Assembly: GCA_009767595.1 (NCBI GenBank)
Contig: VSDK01018585.1
Coordinates: 72,848 to 136,847, forward strand
DNA from: Symbiodinium kawagutii
Lineage: Eukaryota > Sar > Dinophyceae > Suessiales > Symbiodiniaceae
Length of the DNA stretch: 64,000 bases
Reading direction: 5' to 3'
Below the pieces are notes generated by a model, which made no database searches, was not told the origin of the DNA, and was given only the letters and a program-made list of their open reading frames with translations. Shown here in pieces: positions 1-10,000 of the stretch (the first letter of the stretch is position 1; each line of letters starts with the position of its first letter). A program made the position numbers and the translations under genes.

Positions 1-83
1 CCAGGGCCGTGGTCGGGGAGACACATCCAGGGCTGCGCCGCGTGCAAGACGCGGCACAGCTTCCCGTGGACGTGGACGCGGCG
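1..83 (+). CDS. Possible RG-rich exon, cut by window edge
   Basis: One frame (starting at base 2) reads as an arginine/glycine-rich peptide with repeated RGRG and RGG-like steps, which is typical of RNA-binding low-complexity tails. A GT donor (GTGAGG) follows at 84. The 5' part lies outside the window. The call rests on composition and one splice site, so another frame or chance GC-rich sequence remains possible. Confidence 0.3.
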
Positions 84-1574
84 GTGAGGCACGGGGGGGG
101 GCGCTTCGACTGACCCAGCTGGGGGTTAGGATTCACCGTGAGGTACCAACCGGCAGACCAACTTGGGAGCTGGAAATCACCATTTTCAGTGGGTAAAACC
201 AGTATGCATGGTGGATTTTTGACTTTCAGGTTGAGTTTGCCGAAGTGTAAGATCGTTGGCTAGGACGATAAGATGCTTCATGATTGAGAAAAACGTATAC
301 GTAGAGTTTATGATCAACCAATTCAATGTATTGTCAATGAACCACCCCAAAAAAAAAGAAAAAGACTTATTTTTTTGGGAATGGACATATTTGAACAAAC
401 GAATTTTACTCATTAGCTGTTGATCATTGCTAGTCGTGACCCGCTTCAAACAAAGGGAGCGCCTTGAACGCTGGCCATCACAGGCGAATCATCCATGCCA
501 GATTTCCATCGCCAGGTTGGTCTACCAAAATGTTAGCATTTTTCAAGCCGTAGGAGCACCCCCAGTTACCATCCTTTATCCATAACTTACGGTAGCAAAC
601 CAACCATTTTATGGGGCCCCCTCTCGTGAGCAACCCGCATGCATCCTGTCATTCCAAAACCCTTACGAAGCAACAAGCTCTTGCAGTCGCAGAACCTCGG
701 CATTGGGCTGCTGATGGCTCCCATTGGAATCATTGGAATTAGAAACCCTGGGTTTATCAATGGGGGGATAGTGGGACACCAAACCTTTTGGGCGATATAC
801 CCCCTATTAATCAACAAGGGGGTTATTAATCCAGGGTTGGCATTACTGATGGATCCACATAATTTTGGTTGGTCAATCTAGTGGGTAAGGGTGGCCTGTG
901 ATACTGGTTGATGTGGATTCCATCAGTGTTTTCACTATGAATCAACCGTGAATGGTCGATATGTACAATTGGTTTACTGCTAAACTATCATGTCTAGTAG
1001 GTAAATTATAGTAAACTAATGGATCGACCATCTATTTTATGATGATGATTGACAACGGTTAGGTCCCCAATAAGTCACCCCTCACCGGTGAGGCTGCTGC
1101 TACCTTCAGTCAGCTGCAATCCAGCGGGGCTGCAACGACCCCAGCGGAATACAGGGGACTGGAGGGTTAATGACCGGTGAATTTTTGGTGCTTTATCAGT
1201 TCGCGATTGTTTCATCAGTGGGGCTGATTGTGTACCAGTGGGCAATTGGTACTTCATGACTGGTTAGTCCACTGGTTAGTTGGAAGAATACCACGGATTT
1301 CAGCCATGCCGGGTCATGGTTGTGATGGATTACGATTAGCGCCCCAGTTCAGACAGTATAATCGAATGCGACACATTGAACACCACAACTCCATACAACA
1401 AATGACCAGCATGAGGTGCAGGGTGACTGCTGAAGTATTGGGGACTGTTTGCTTCAGAAAGGACACGTCCATTTACGTTCATAAATGGGTAGGCCCCAAA
1501 ACGATGGTATTCCAAAAAATGAATGGTTTCCCCATGAAACATCATTAGCCACTGTTCTCCCTACGATTGGTTGA

Positions 1575-1620
1575 TATGGGTTACCATCCCCCATTATCGA
1601 TTGGTTCATATTGACCCATA
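1575..1620. repeat. 46-bp terminal-inverted-repeat mini-element
   Basis: It begins TATGGGTTAC and ends ATTGACCCATA, so its ends are inverted copies of TATGGGT(C/T)AA. About 36 bp of its right half match the element at 53996-54055 (CCATTAT..TTGGTT.ATATTGACCCATA). The two-copy match and the inverted ends support a short non-autonomous element rather than chance. Confidence 0.5.
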
Positions 1621-1846
1621 GCCATTTTCTGTATGGAACTACCAGTTGACAGCGGTGATGCACACCGTTTCCCATTGATCAGCCGCATGCATTTTGGGGA
1701 GCTCGGGTGACTTCTACCCGGCTCAGGGATGCAGCAAAAGCAGCAATGTTTCAACGGCTGATCATAGGCGCCCACAAACTTCCAAATTGGGATGACGATT
1801 AAAATCGCCCATATTCAGGTGTTTAACATTTAGATATATATTCTTT

Positions 1847-1847
<1 letters not shown>

Positions 1848-1882
<35 letters not shown>
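1848..1882. repeat. (GATA)n microsatellite
   Basis: About nine uninterrupted tandem copies of the tetranucleotide GATA. Confidence 0.9.
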
Positions 1883-1883
<1 letters not shown>

Positions 1884-3258
1884 AACTATTCTATATCTAA
1901 GATGAAAGCGGCTAAAAACCAACTAATAGGGGATCAGTATCTTAACATGAACATGATCCAAAATTGTTGATCATGCGGATTAATCAAGGTCGCTTGATCA
2001 ACCTCATTTTCTAGGCCAGCATCGACTTGGACAGCGACGGCTGAGCTGAATCACGGGAAAAGGTCCAGAAAAGCCAAGCGTTTAGTGGTAACGGTGGTTT
2101 GTCCGGGTGGTTGATGAGGTTTATTGTTATTGATGAATAATCATGGCTAATGATGACTGATGCTGGTTAATCATGGTGGTTCATGGTAGTTCACAGTTCA
2201 AAGCAGGTGTTGGCACAAGAATCTCCCGCAAAAGGAAAGGTCTTCTTGGCTAGGGTCGGTATCTCCAACATGAAGCTGCTGCTGTTGGTGCCTCCCGAAA
2301 GTGGGTTCTTTTGAGTAGAGACCCCAGATCCGTCTTGAATCTGTACGTTCAAGTCTATCATACTAGATTTGATTTGCCCTTGTGGAGTGTAATTCATCGG
2401 CTTTCGCACGTTGGCATATCACAGGGCCCTTCCCGGATTCACTTGCTCTCGCTGTGCCAGGGAAAAACGCAACAAGCACTCGCCCTGGTGCGTGGTCTAG
2501 CGTGGTTAAGGAATGGTTGTTGTGTGGTTCACTGATGTTTACTTGATGCTTTGTGAATTGTTGGATGGATGTTCATCTTTAAGGATTGTTCATTGCTGCT
2601 TATTGAAGTGGTTGGTCAATTAGCCGTTCAATCATGTTTGTTGATAGTTATGGCTATCTTATGGCTGCTACTTAATTTGTGATTGATAGTGGTTCATGCA
2701 CCTTGTCAGACCTCCATTCTCACATGTGCAGAACTCGCAGATCTTTAAGTAAGATCAGGCTTAGTTACACAAGGTGTTCAAACAGACGACAAGCACCGGC
2801 TTGTAGCCATGGTAGATCCATATGACTAAACCGGCATTGGTTTACCTTCAACAGCGGGTGATTTCCCGTTAAGATATACTTTTTCTAATATGGATCCAAC
2901 ATTAGATTTGATACAGTTTCCTGGAGTCTAACTGACCATGCGTTGAGTTTCGTTGATTGCTGCACCAAGGCACAAAATACCAGCTGAAGAGTTTACATAT
3001 GGTTGATCAATCATTTAAGCATGATGATCAAGTTGCTGAAGTTGACCATGGCTACATGAAGGTTAAAGTGGATTGATCAGCAATCATGCCCGTGATCATG
3101 CAATCTTAAACATCATGAACCTCACTGTCCCAAAAAATGCACCACCAACTCCAGCATACCATCCCTTACTCCACCATTGTCATCTCCCCTTCACCCCGAT
3201 CCTCACCAGGCGTCCAAGTCCGTCCACCATGGTCCACCTTGGCTCCTCCCCGTCGCAG

Positions 3259-3321
3259 GCGCTGCTGTTTCGGCGACGAGCCAGTGGAGATGGCAGCGTC
3301 CCATCTGGAAACTGGGAACTG
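3259..3321 (+). CDS. Isolated exon of unidentified gene
   Basis: A 63-nt open exon of 21 codons begins ALLFRRRASGDG and ends with GNWEL. It is bordered by a CAG acceptor followed by G (3256-3258) and a GTGACC donor (3322). The DNA before it is CCA/ACC-rich and the DNA after it is TGG-rich, the same flanking signature as the kinase exons. Function is not recognised, and no neighbouring exon could be joined to it. Confidence 0.4.
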
Positions 3322-3442
3322 GTGACCATTCACTGGTGGTAGCTGGTGGTGACTGGTGATGACTGGTGGTGATGCTGGCAACTGCTGGCAGCTGGTGGTG
3401 GTCAGTGGTGCATTGGATAATTCATGGGCTGATTGATGGTAA

Positions 3443-3721
3443 ATGTTGAGTGTAATTGCCCCCCTCACTAGTTGGTGCCACATTTTTGATGTCGCACGTC
3501 CGGAAGGGCCATGCTCGGGGAAGGAAAACCTCACCAAATTGGAAACGTTGCGGCTTGCCTTCCAGCTGTATGGAAATCCTGGAGCGATTGGATTGTGGGA
3601 ACCCATTTTGGAAGAAGAGCTTCGCTTAAGAAAGGAGATCATTACACAACTTCCACAACAGCGCAAATCAACAACGGACCGAAGTAGCACCAAAGTATTA
3701 TGTTATTTTTGGCATCGTTGA
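3443..3721 (+). CDS. Coding-like ORF segment, unidentified
   Basis: The middle of this 92-codon ORF (roughly 3486-3660) has protein-like composition: an acidic and leucine-rich helix-like stretch around LWEPILEEELRLRKEII. No domain is recognised and the borders are not splice-defined. The antisense frame is also open (3166-3693), so the strand is uncertain. Confidence 0.25.
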   Translation: MLSVIAPLTSWCHIFDVARPEGPCSGKENLTKLETLRLAFQLYGNPGAIGLWEPILEEELRLRKEIITQLPQQRKSTTDRSSTKVLCYFWHR

Positions 3722-5429
3722 GTACTTCATTTCCAATTTGGATTGTCCAACAAATGTTGCAACTACTGAGGGGCCACATGCAGGGCTACCGAATTATGTT
3801 TCAAAAAATTGACAGCATCAGGCTGTCAAGGCTGTCAATATCTTCAACGTTAACTGCGGTTTTTAATCATCGTTGATAATGCTAATTCATGATGACAAAA
3901 TGATGGTTCATAGCGATCGTTTGAGACGGGTTCATAATGGATGCAACGCTCGAGACTTTTGCAGTGCATCAGCAAAAGTACCAGCCATCCATGGCCAAAG
4001 TGGGGTTTGTTTAGTAGCCAATGCATCTGACAATCCGTCAAAACGCAGTCGTTGGCACATCAGTGTTGTGATATCAGTGTTGTGATAGTACCTTGTTGGT
4101 TGGTTCGTCGGCGGGATGATGATAACAAGCGGTTTCATGGAAATAGTCAAGAGACTTGATCTTAACGAGCCTTTTGATAGAAGGCTTGCCCTTGCAGTTA
4201 CATGTCTTTCATTGTCGGAAGGGGAGGTCGCTTGTCTCTTTTTGTTTCATTTGGTTTGAGTGTGTGATGGATATAGCCCTGCTTTCTTGATGCATAAGTG
4301 TATACGAACACATTCACAATAGATTTAGAATTTTCAATTTACTTATTTGTGTATACATATAAATATATATTATACAAATTTAAATATCTACTACATTCGT
4401 TTGTGTGCCCATTCGCATGCCTACAGCTGCACATCTCGCCGCCCTTCAGTTGTGTGGGAGCGTCGGCACATCGCTGAGGTCCTTGACCACCTCCGGTGCT
4501 GACCTGCCCTGCATGGCTCGTGTCGACCCAAGAGCAGTGGTGCACTCCCGTGGCGGCCATGTGGCATCTTGCGTCGTTGATTAAAGGTTCGTGAAGTCAA
4601 ACTCCCTGGAAGCCCAGGCGAAAAAAGAGGAAACAATTTACAGTGGAAGTCCTGGATAAGAATCCCAAATCTGTGGTCCAGGATCCCTCAAATTCTTAAT
4701 TTAGTTTGCTCATGATTTTCCACGTTCCCGGTCCGAGGGTCCCTCAATTTCTTAACAGTTTCTTAAGTATGTATTCCAATGATTCTTGTTATAGAAAACC
4801 GGATGATTTTTTTACTCCCTTGGCTTTCCTCAGATTTGATTTTACCATGGCAAACTTGCAAGAAGCCGCTCTCACAACACTTTCTGGTCCTTGAAAAGAG
4901 TGCCGGTGGCTCAACACTGGGCTTGCTCGGCGCAGTTGGCAAAAAGGGCGGCTTTCAACCAAAAAGTCGTAGGCTTAACCCCCCGGGCGGGACATTAATA
5001 ACACGTTTTTCAATTTTTGTTTGCCTCTTGGTGGTCTAGCAAGGAATTTTTGTCAAAAAAATTGTCTCGGTTTTTGGCCTGGAATATTATCATCGATACC
5101 TCAAAACATGGGCGCTAAGAATTTAACTGCCACTGTAAGGGTCTCTCAAATTCTTAACCGAAGAAGCAATTATATTCAGGCCCAACAGGAGCGGAAACAA
5201 ATCCGAGCCCCTCAAATTCTTATACAAGAGATTCTTATGCAGTACCTTCGCTGTAGTTAAACGGGCGAATGAACTAAAGCTGCGGTTCGTTGCCCAAAGA
5301 AATCTCCACATTGCAAACCACGGTGATTCGTTTTGTTGTCTCAATGTACTTGAAACCGCATTGCGTCAGCCATTGCATGTTGGTATCATTGGCAAATGTG
5401 ATTCTTGATGACAATCGTCAATAATGATG
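3722..5429. other. Non-coding stretch with recurring CTCAAATTCTTAA motif
   Basis: AT-rich DNA with no convincing gene. The motif CCCTCAAATTCTTAA or a close variant appears four times (4685-4699, 4741-4755, about 5143-5157, about 5208-5222). A GC-richer island at about 4430-4560 could hide an exon but has no clear borders. Confidence 0.45.
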
Positions 5430-5495
5430 ATGGTTAGAATTTATTCAGTAATGACGGATGGAATGATTGGCCGTGGGCATAACGCTCAAGCTTCA
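5430..5495 (+). repeat. Split repeat A1 (left end of retroelement)
   Basis: Sixty-six bases identical to 11341-11406. Similarity stops at 5496, where the left copy runs into the 5' leader of ORF0. This is the left terminus. The first two bases, AT, are also present at the right boundary (11594-11595), which fits recombination within a short shared core. Confidence 0.93.
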
Positions 5496-5518
5496 AATCG
5501 TCGCCTGTGCGGTTTCGG

Positions 5519-5854
5519 ATGGAGCCAGCCCCTTTGGCGCTGGTGACTGCACTTACAACCTGGATCCTTCGAGATTGGGTTGCGGCTCCAGCTCCTTCAC
5601 CCCCACCGGCTATTTGTAACTGCCTGTGTCAACTGCCTGAGCTCGCTGCACCGTCAGGTTGGAGCGGAACTTCGGTGGTGTCTCTGGGCATCATTGGCTG
5701 CTTGGTGGGATTGGTGGTTGGAGGGTGTGTGGCCACTTGGTTGCGCCTTGGCTGGACTGAGACCAGCACGCCTTTGCCAAGTCCAGGCAAAGGGAAGAAA
5801 GGACAAGGTGGGTTAGGAGTGTTTGGGAAGACCTTAGAGTTGAAGAACCAGTAG
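5519..5854 (+). CDS. ORF0: small single-pass membrane-like peptide upstream of Gag
   Basis: A 111-codon ORF from the ATG at 5519 (the frame is open from 5507) ends 4 nt before the Gag start codon. Residues 52-74 form one strongly hydrophobic, glycine-rich segment (around VSLGIIGCLVGLVVGG) followed by W-L-R and a basic tail with KGKKG near residues 91-95. The N-terminal third is proline/alanine-rich with a cysteine cluster at about 33-37. This looks like a single-pass membrane or membrane-associated peptide. I know of no named family, and a protein at this place is not part of the usual YR-retroelement gene set. Tight spacing to Gag suggests translation from the same transcript by reinitiation or leaky scanning. 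It could also be a fortuitous ORF. Confidence 0.5.
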   Translation: MEPAPLALVTALTTWILRDWVAAPAPSPPPAICNCLCQLPELAAPSGWSGTSVVSLGIIGCLVGLVVGGCVATWLRLGWTETSTPLPSPGKGKKGQGGLGVFGKTLELKNQ

Positions 5855-5858
5855 CAGC

Positions 5859-7019
5859 ATGGAGGTCGGAGGGATTGCCCTAGTGAACTATGGAGAAGTG
5901 CCAGAGCTCTGGCACACTCGATTGCTTCTGGCCCCCACCTCGGGGTCAAATTGGGTGATAGCAACGCCCGATGCAGATGTCTACGAGGAGGAGATGGACA
6001 TTGGCAACTTAGACTTCACTGGTTTTTACTATAGTGGTCCCAACGGTCATGTTCCTGGACATATCAATCCTGCCCGAGTTTACGGTTTTGCACCTCTCAC
6101 CCCAGCCGAGTTGGGACAATTGATGACACAGGGAAGAGTTCTTGCGGCCAACATGGGATATGGTGGTGCCCCAGCCCCTGGTGGAGCTGCTGTCGGTGGA
6201 GCCGCTCCGGCTGCTCCCGCTGTCGCTGCTGTTGCTGGGGGTCAAGCGGAGACTACATGGGTGGCCATGGAGAAGATAGGACAATACTCTCGTGGTGATG
6301 TGATCGCTACCGATCCAGCCCCCCTACCAGCTGGTCATGTGGTGTCCGGGAATCGAGCCATCATCCCTGTAGGTCATGAATTCCTTGCCCTGAAGAAGAT
6401 GAAGGCAGCCGATGTTGCTTCCTTTGCATTGGAGGACCTGCGGATACTCCCTGTGCAGTTCGATGCAGAGGGCACCCGGCGTCGCGAATTCACTTCGTGC
6501 GTCGAACGTCTCAATGGAGATAGTCCCCTTGGAGGTGGATTGCAACTCTCCGGGCCGGCCACTTGTTTGAAGCATCTTCGTTCCCTTCGAGACCAAGGTT
6601 TTACCCCCATCACTTTCCATGAGCACTGGTTGAGGTCAAGTGATATTGGTAAAGGGGATCGATCTACTTTCGAACATGAATGTTTGAGCCGCATTCTCGA
6701 AGCCATGTTGGTGGTTGACCAAATCAACGCCCCCGCATTGCAAAGTGCCGAACTTCTGTGTCGGAGGATGTTGGTTATCAGGGAAGCACATAGGATCAAC
6801 CCCAATGCACCGGACTATAGTGCGGCTGACATTTACATGGGATGGCGATTTAGGAAGAGTGGTCAAGGCTATGATGCTGCACTCGCAGCGCATGTCGCAG
6901 AGGAGCTGAAGGCGGAAGCCTCCATAGCCAAGGAGGCTAGGAAAGCTCGTGAGGAGCAAACCCTGAAGCGTCGCCAAGGACCCGGCAAGAAGGGTGACGG
7001 CGGCGCAGAGAAGGCATGA
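5859..7019 (+). CDS. Gag-like structural protein of the retroelement
   Basis: A 386-codon ORF in the Gag position, starting 4 nt after ORF0 stops and overlapping the RT ORF by the four bases ATGA (7016-7019), a typical stop-restart arrangement. It has an N-terminal folded-looking region (1-95), an alanine/proline/glycine-rich linker (about 97-130), a larger helical region (about 170-340), and a lysine/arginine-rich C-terminus (from about 355, ending in KKGDGGAEKA). No CCHC zinc knuckle is visible, as in many DIRS-order Gag proteins. The function, particle assembly and RNA binding, is inferred from position and architecture because Gag sequences diverge too fast to recognise here. Confidence 0.75.
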   Translation: MEVGGIALVNYGEVPELWHTRLLLAPTSGSNWVIATPDADVYEEEMDIGNLDFTGFYYSGPNGHVPGHINPARVYGFAPLTPAELGQLMTQGRVLAANMGYGGAPAPGGAAVGGAAPAAPAVAAVAGGQAETTWVAMEKIGQYSRGDVIATDPAPLPAGHVVSGNRAIIPVGHEFLALKKMKAADVASFALEDLRILPVQFDAEGTRRREFTSCVERLNGDSPLGGGLQLSGPATCLKHLRSLRDQGFTPITFHEHWLRSSDIGKGDRSTFEHECLSRILEAMLVVDQINAPALQSAELLCRRMLVIREAHRINPNAPDYSAADIYMGWRFRKSGQGYDAALAAHVAEELKAEASIAKEARKAREEQTLKRRQGPGKKGDGGAEKA

Positions 7020-10000
7020 CGAATGAAGCGGGATTGGGGGGGTCTGCCACACTTCCCAATCCCAGGTCTTCGGTGGCAGCAGCCGGCTGTGAAAGGTCAG
7101 CTCAATCCAATTGGTCTTCTGGGCACTTGCCTGCTCAGTGCAGGTGGCGAGATTTTTTTCCCTTGCCTATGTGTGAGCCTTCAGCTAGGTCCCCTGGTTG
7201 CAGTGTTTCTTCGAAGAGGCGCCACTGCCGTGTTCAGCGGATCGAGAAGGAGGTGAACCAGGTCATTGGAGTTTTGAATGAGATTTATGCAGCGCCCTCA
7301 GATCGTTCTTTTTCTTCGGTGCCAACTCAATCCCAGAGAGAGAGCCAGCATCATATTTTTAAGCAGCTATCACGTCTAAACAGACATGAGATGACATGCG
7401 AGGAGCGTGGAGCTACCTTGAAAGAGCTCCTGCACACTTCTCCTGCCTATCTAGGCATGGAGTCTAGCACAGTTCGAGTCTTTGATAGGGCCCTGGTCAG
7501 CATCCCAAAGAGTTCAAGCGAGCCGATTCCGTTGGCAGGATTGCTGGATCCAGTTGGGCGAGAAACCATCGAAGACGCCTCCAGCCGTATGCTGGTGAAT
7601 GAGGAAGAGTGGGGACACATTATTGAAAAAGATGAAACCTTCACCCCCTACATGGATGAGACCCTTCGCACTTCGCCTCAGGACTACCAGGACTTCGTGA
7701 AGGACATGTATGATGCTGGCATGTTGACCTTCACGTCCAAACCTAAGGGCCTGGTGACTCCATTCATGGTCGCAAAGAAGGATGGCCGACAGCGGCTGAT
7801 CTTGGACTGCCGAGGTGTGAACCGACTCTTTCGAGAGCCCCCAGCTATGTCGATGGCGGCTGGATCCTCATGGAGTCAATTGAAGTTGCCTTCACAATCC
7901 ACTCTTTATATAGCCCAGTCTGACATCAAGGATTACTTTTATTCGTTAGCTATGCCTTCTGATCTTCAGCCTCTTTTTGCAATGCCTGGGATTCCTTCAC
8001 ATCTTCTTAGGTCTTGGGGAGTTCCTTCGCATTTGGGAGGAGAAGACTTTGGACGAGGCGAGGTGTATCCAACTTTGAGAGTGGTCCCAATGGGTTGGTC
8101 ATGGGCAATGTGGCTGGCACAGAGAATTCACACCGAACAATGCTTGTTGGCATCAGGCCTGGGACCGGATCGACTGGTCCATGACAAAGCCCCAGCTCCG
8201 GACTTAGCTGGAGGTCTTCCAGTCCTGATACCATATGCTGACAACTTGAACGTAGCAGGAGTATGTCAACGGCAAGTCCAGGAAACAAAGGATCGTGTTG
8301 TGGCACATCTTCGAAACCTGGGGTTCAAAGTACATGAGGAACTAGATGCATGTTCTGCCGCAACATCTCTGGGTTATCACATTGATGGAGTTTCTGGAAT
8401 AGTACAACCTGTCCCTCACAAATTGGCCAAGGTTCAGTTTGCCTTCGATTGGTTGAGTCGACGGCCAAGGGTGACAGGCAGGGTTATCCAGAAGCTCATT
8501 GGACATGCTGTTCACTTCATGATGGTGCGCAGAGAGTTGCTCAGTCTCTTTCGGAACCTTTATGATTTCGCCTCTCGATGTGAACACACTCCTACCAGGC
8601 TATGGAGAAGTGCCTGCAGAGAAGCGCGTTGGGTGAGTGTGCTGCTTAGCATGTGTTCCACGAACCTTCGTACCCCATGGTGTACCACGGTAACTTCCTC
8701 TGATGCTTCATTATCTGGTATAGCTGTTTGCAAACGTGACATTGACATCAACGAAGTTGCTAAGATGGGGGGTCAGAAAGAGTCGTGGCGTTTCAAGAGC
8801 AGTGATCCAAAACCGGCTCCCAGATCCAGGACAGTAGCAAAAAAGGATGTGTTCAGTGATGTTTCCACAGTGCTGCCCGACAAGCTTCCAGTCAGAGAAG
8901 TCTTTGAGATCAATGAGGATTTCCGCGAGATCCCTCAAGAGTTTCTTGATGAGTCTGATTGGCAGTTGTGTTTCGCAGCCAAGATGGAGCATCGAGAGCA
9001 CATCACTTTGTTGGAGAGCCGAGGAATAGTAGCCGCACTTCGTCACAAGCTTCGCAACACATCCATGTTGGGCAAGAGACATTTGCATTTCAATGACAAC
9101 TTAGCAGCAGTACTTATCACAGACAAAGGTAGAACCTCTTCCCCTAGCATGCTTCGAGCTTCACGTAGAGTGGCCGCCTTGCTCCTCGCCAGTGGTTGCC
9201 TTCTCGCAGCACGCTGGGTTCCTAGTGAGTGGAATGTCGCAGACAAAGATTCGAGGAGATGGGAAGCTGATAGGAGAGAAGAAGAAGTGCTCAGCAAAGG
9301 TTTCAAAAAGATCAAAGAAGAGCTCATCTACCCCAGGTCCTCCAGGTCCTCCCAATTCAGAGGTGAGCAGGCTGATGTCGATCCCGCAGTCCAAGGCAAA
9401 GCAATTGACTCAGAACTCGAGCACCCAACAACTTCGTGCAGCTCTCCGAGGAAAGAACCGAGGCGAGAGGCTCGTCAATCGAAAGAGGGTGTTCGAGGAG
9501 CTGGGGATCCAGCCTCGCTTTGCTGGTCAGACCTTGTTAGAGCAGAGGGCGGTGTCGGCTTCAGTTGCTCGCGACTATGTGCTGAGGTATCAAGAATTCC
9601 TTCAGTTTGTCAACCTGAATGGGATGAGCCTTCAGAACGAAATCAAGTTGGACGAAGCTTGCTGCACCTTTCTGAATCATATGTTCATGGAAGGCAGAGA
9701 CATCAGCGAGGGCAGCAAGGTCTTTGCAAGCGTGCTGGATGCAAACCCGAATTGCGGCGGAAAGCAGTCTTTGATGAGGAGCAGACGATCACTGCAGGGA
9801 TGGAGCAAGTTGGACCCGGGCAATACCAGGCCTCCTCTGGCATGGGCTTTGATTGCCAAGATAGGCATGTTGATGCTCAGCCATGGGAAGATCCTGGAAG
9901 CTCTGGCCATCACCCTGATGTTCGTGTGCTACCTCCGTCCCGGCGAGGCATTGCTTCTTCTCGAAGAGGACTTGACCAGACCGGGAAGAGGACTAGCTCA

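Larger units (their letters stand above)
84..3258. other. Mostly non-coding stretch
   Basis: AT-rich and TGG/CCA-rich intron-like or intergenic DNA. It contains a GATA microsatellite (1848-1882), a 46-bp inverted-repeat element (1575-1620) and one weak coding-like island (about 1087-1167, possibly reading GEAAATFSQLQ...). I found no well-supported gene. Short ORFs at 639-881, 1228-1548 and 2191-2409 lack splice borders or protein-like composition. Confidence 0.5.

Noticed and set aside
3166-3693. 175-codon minus-strand ORF
   Set aside because: It lies opposite a better-bordered plus exon and TGG-repeat DNA, with compositionally biased, repetitive translation.
6009-7052. Minus-strand ORFs of 91-143 codons opposite Gag
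   Set aside because: Antisense shadows of the Gag-like ORF.
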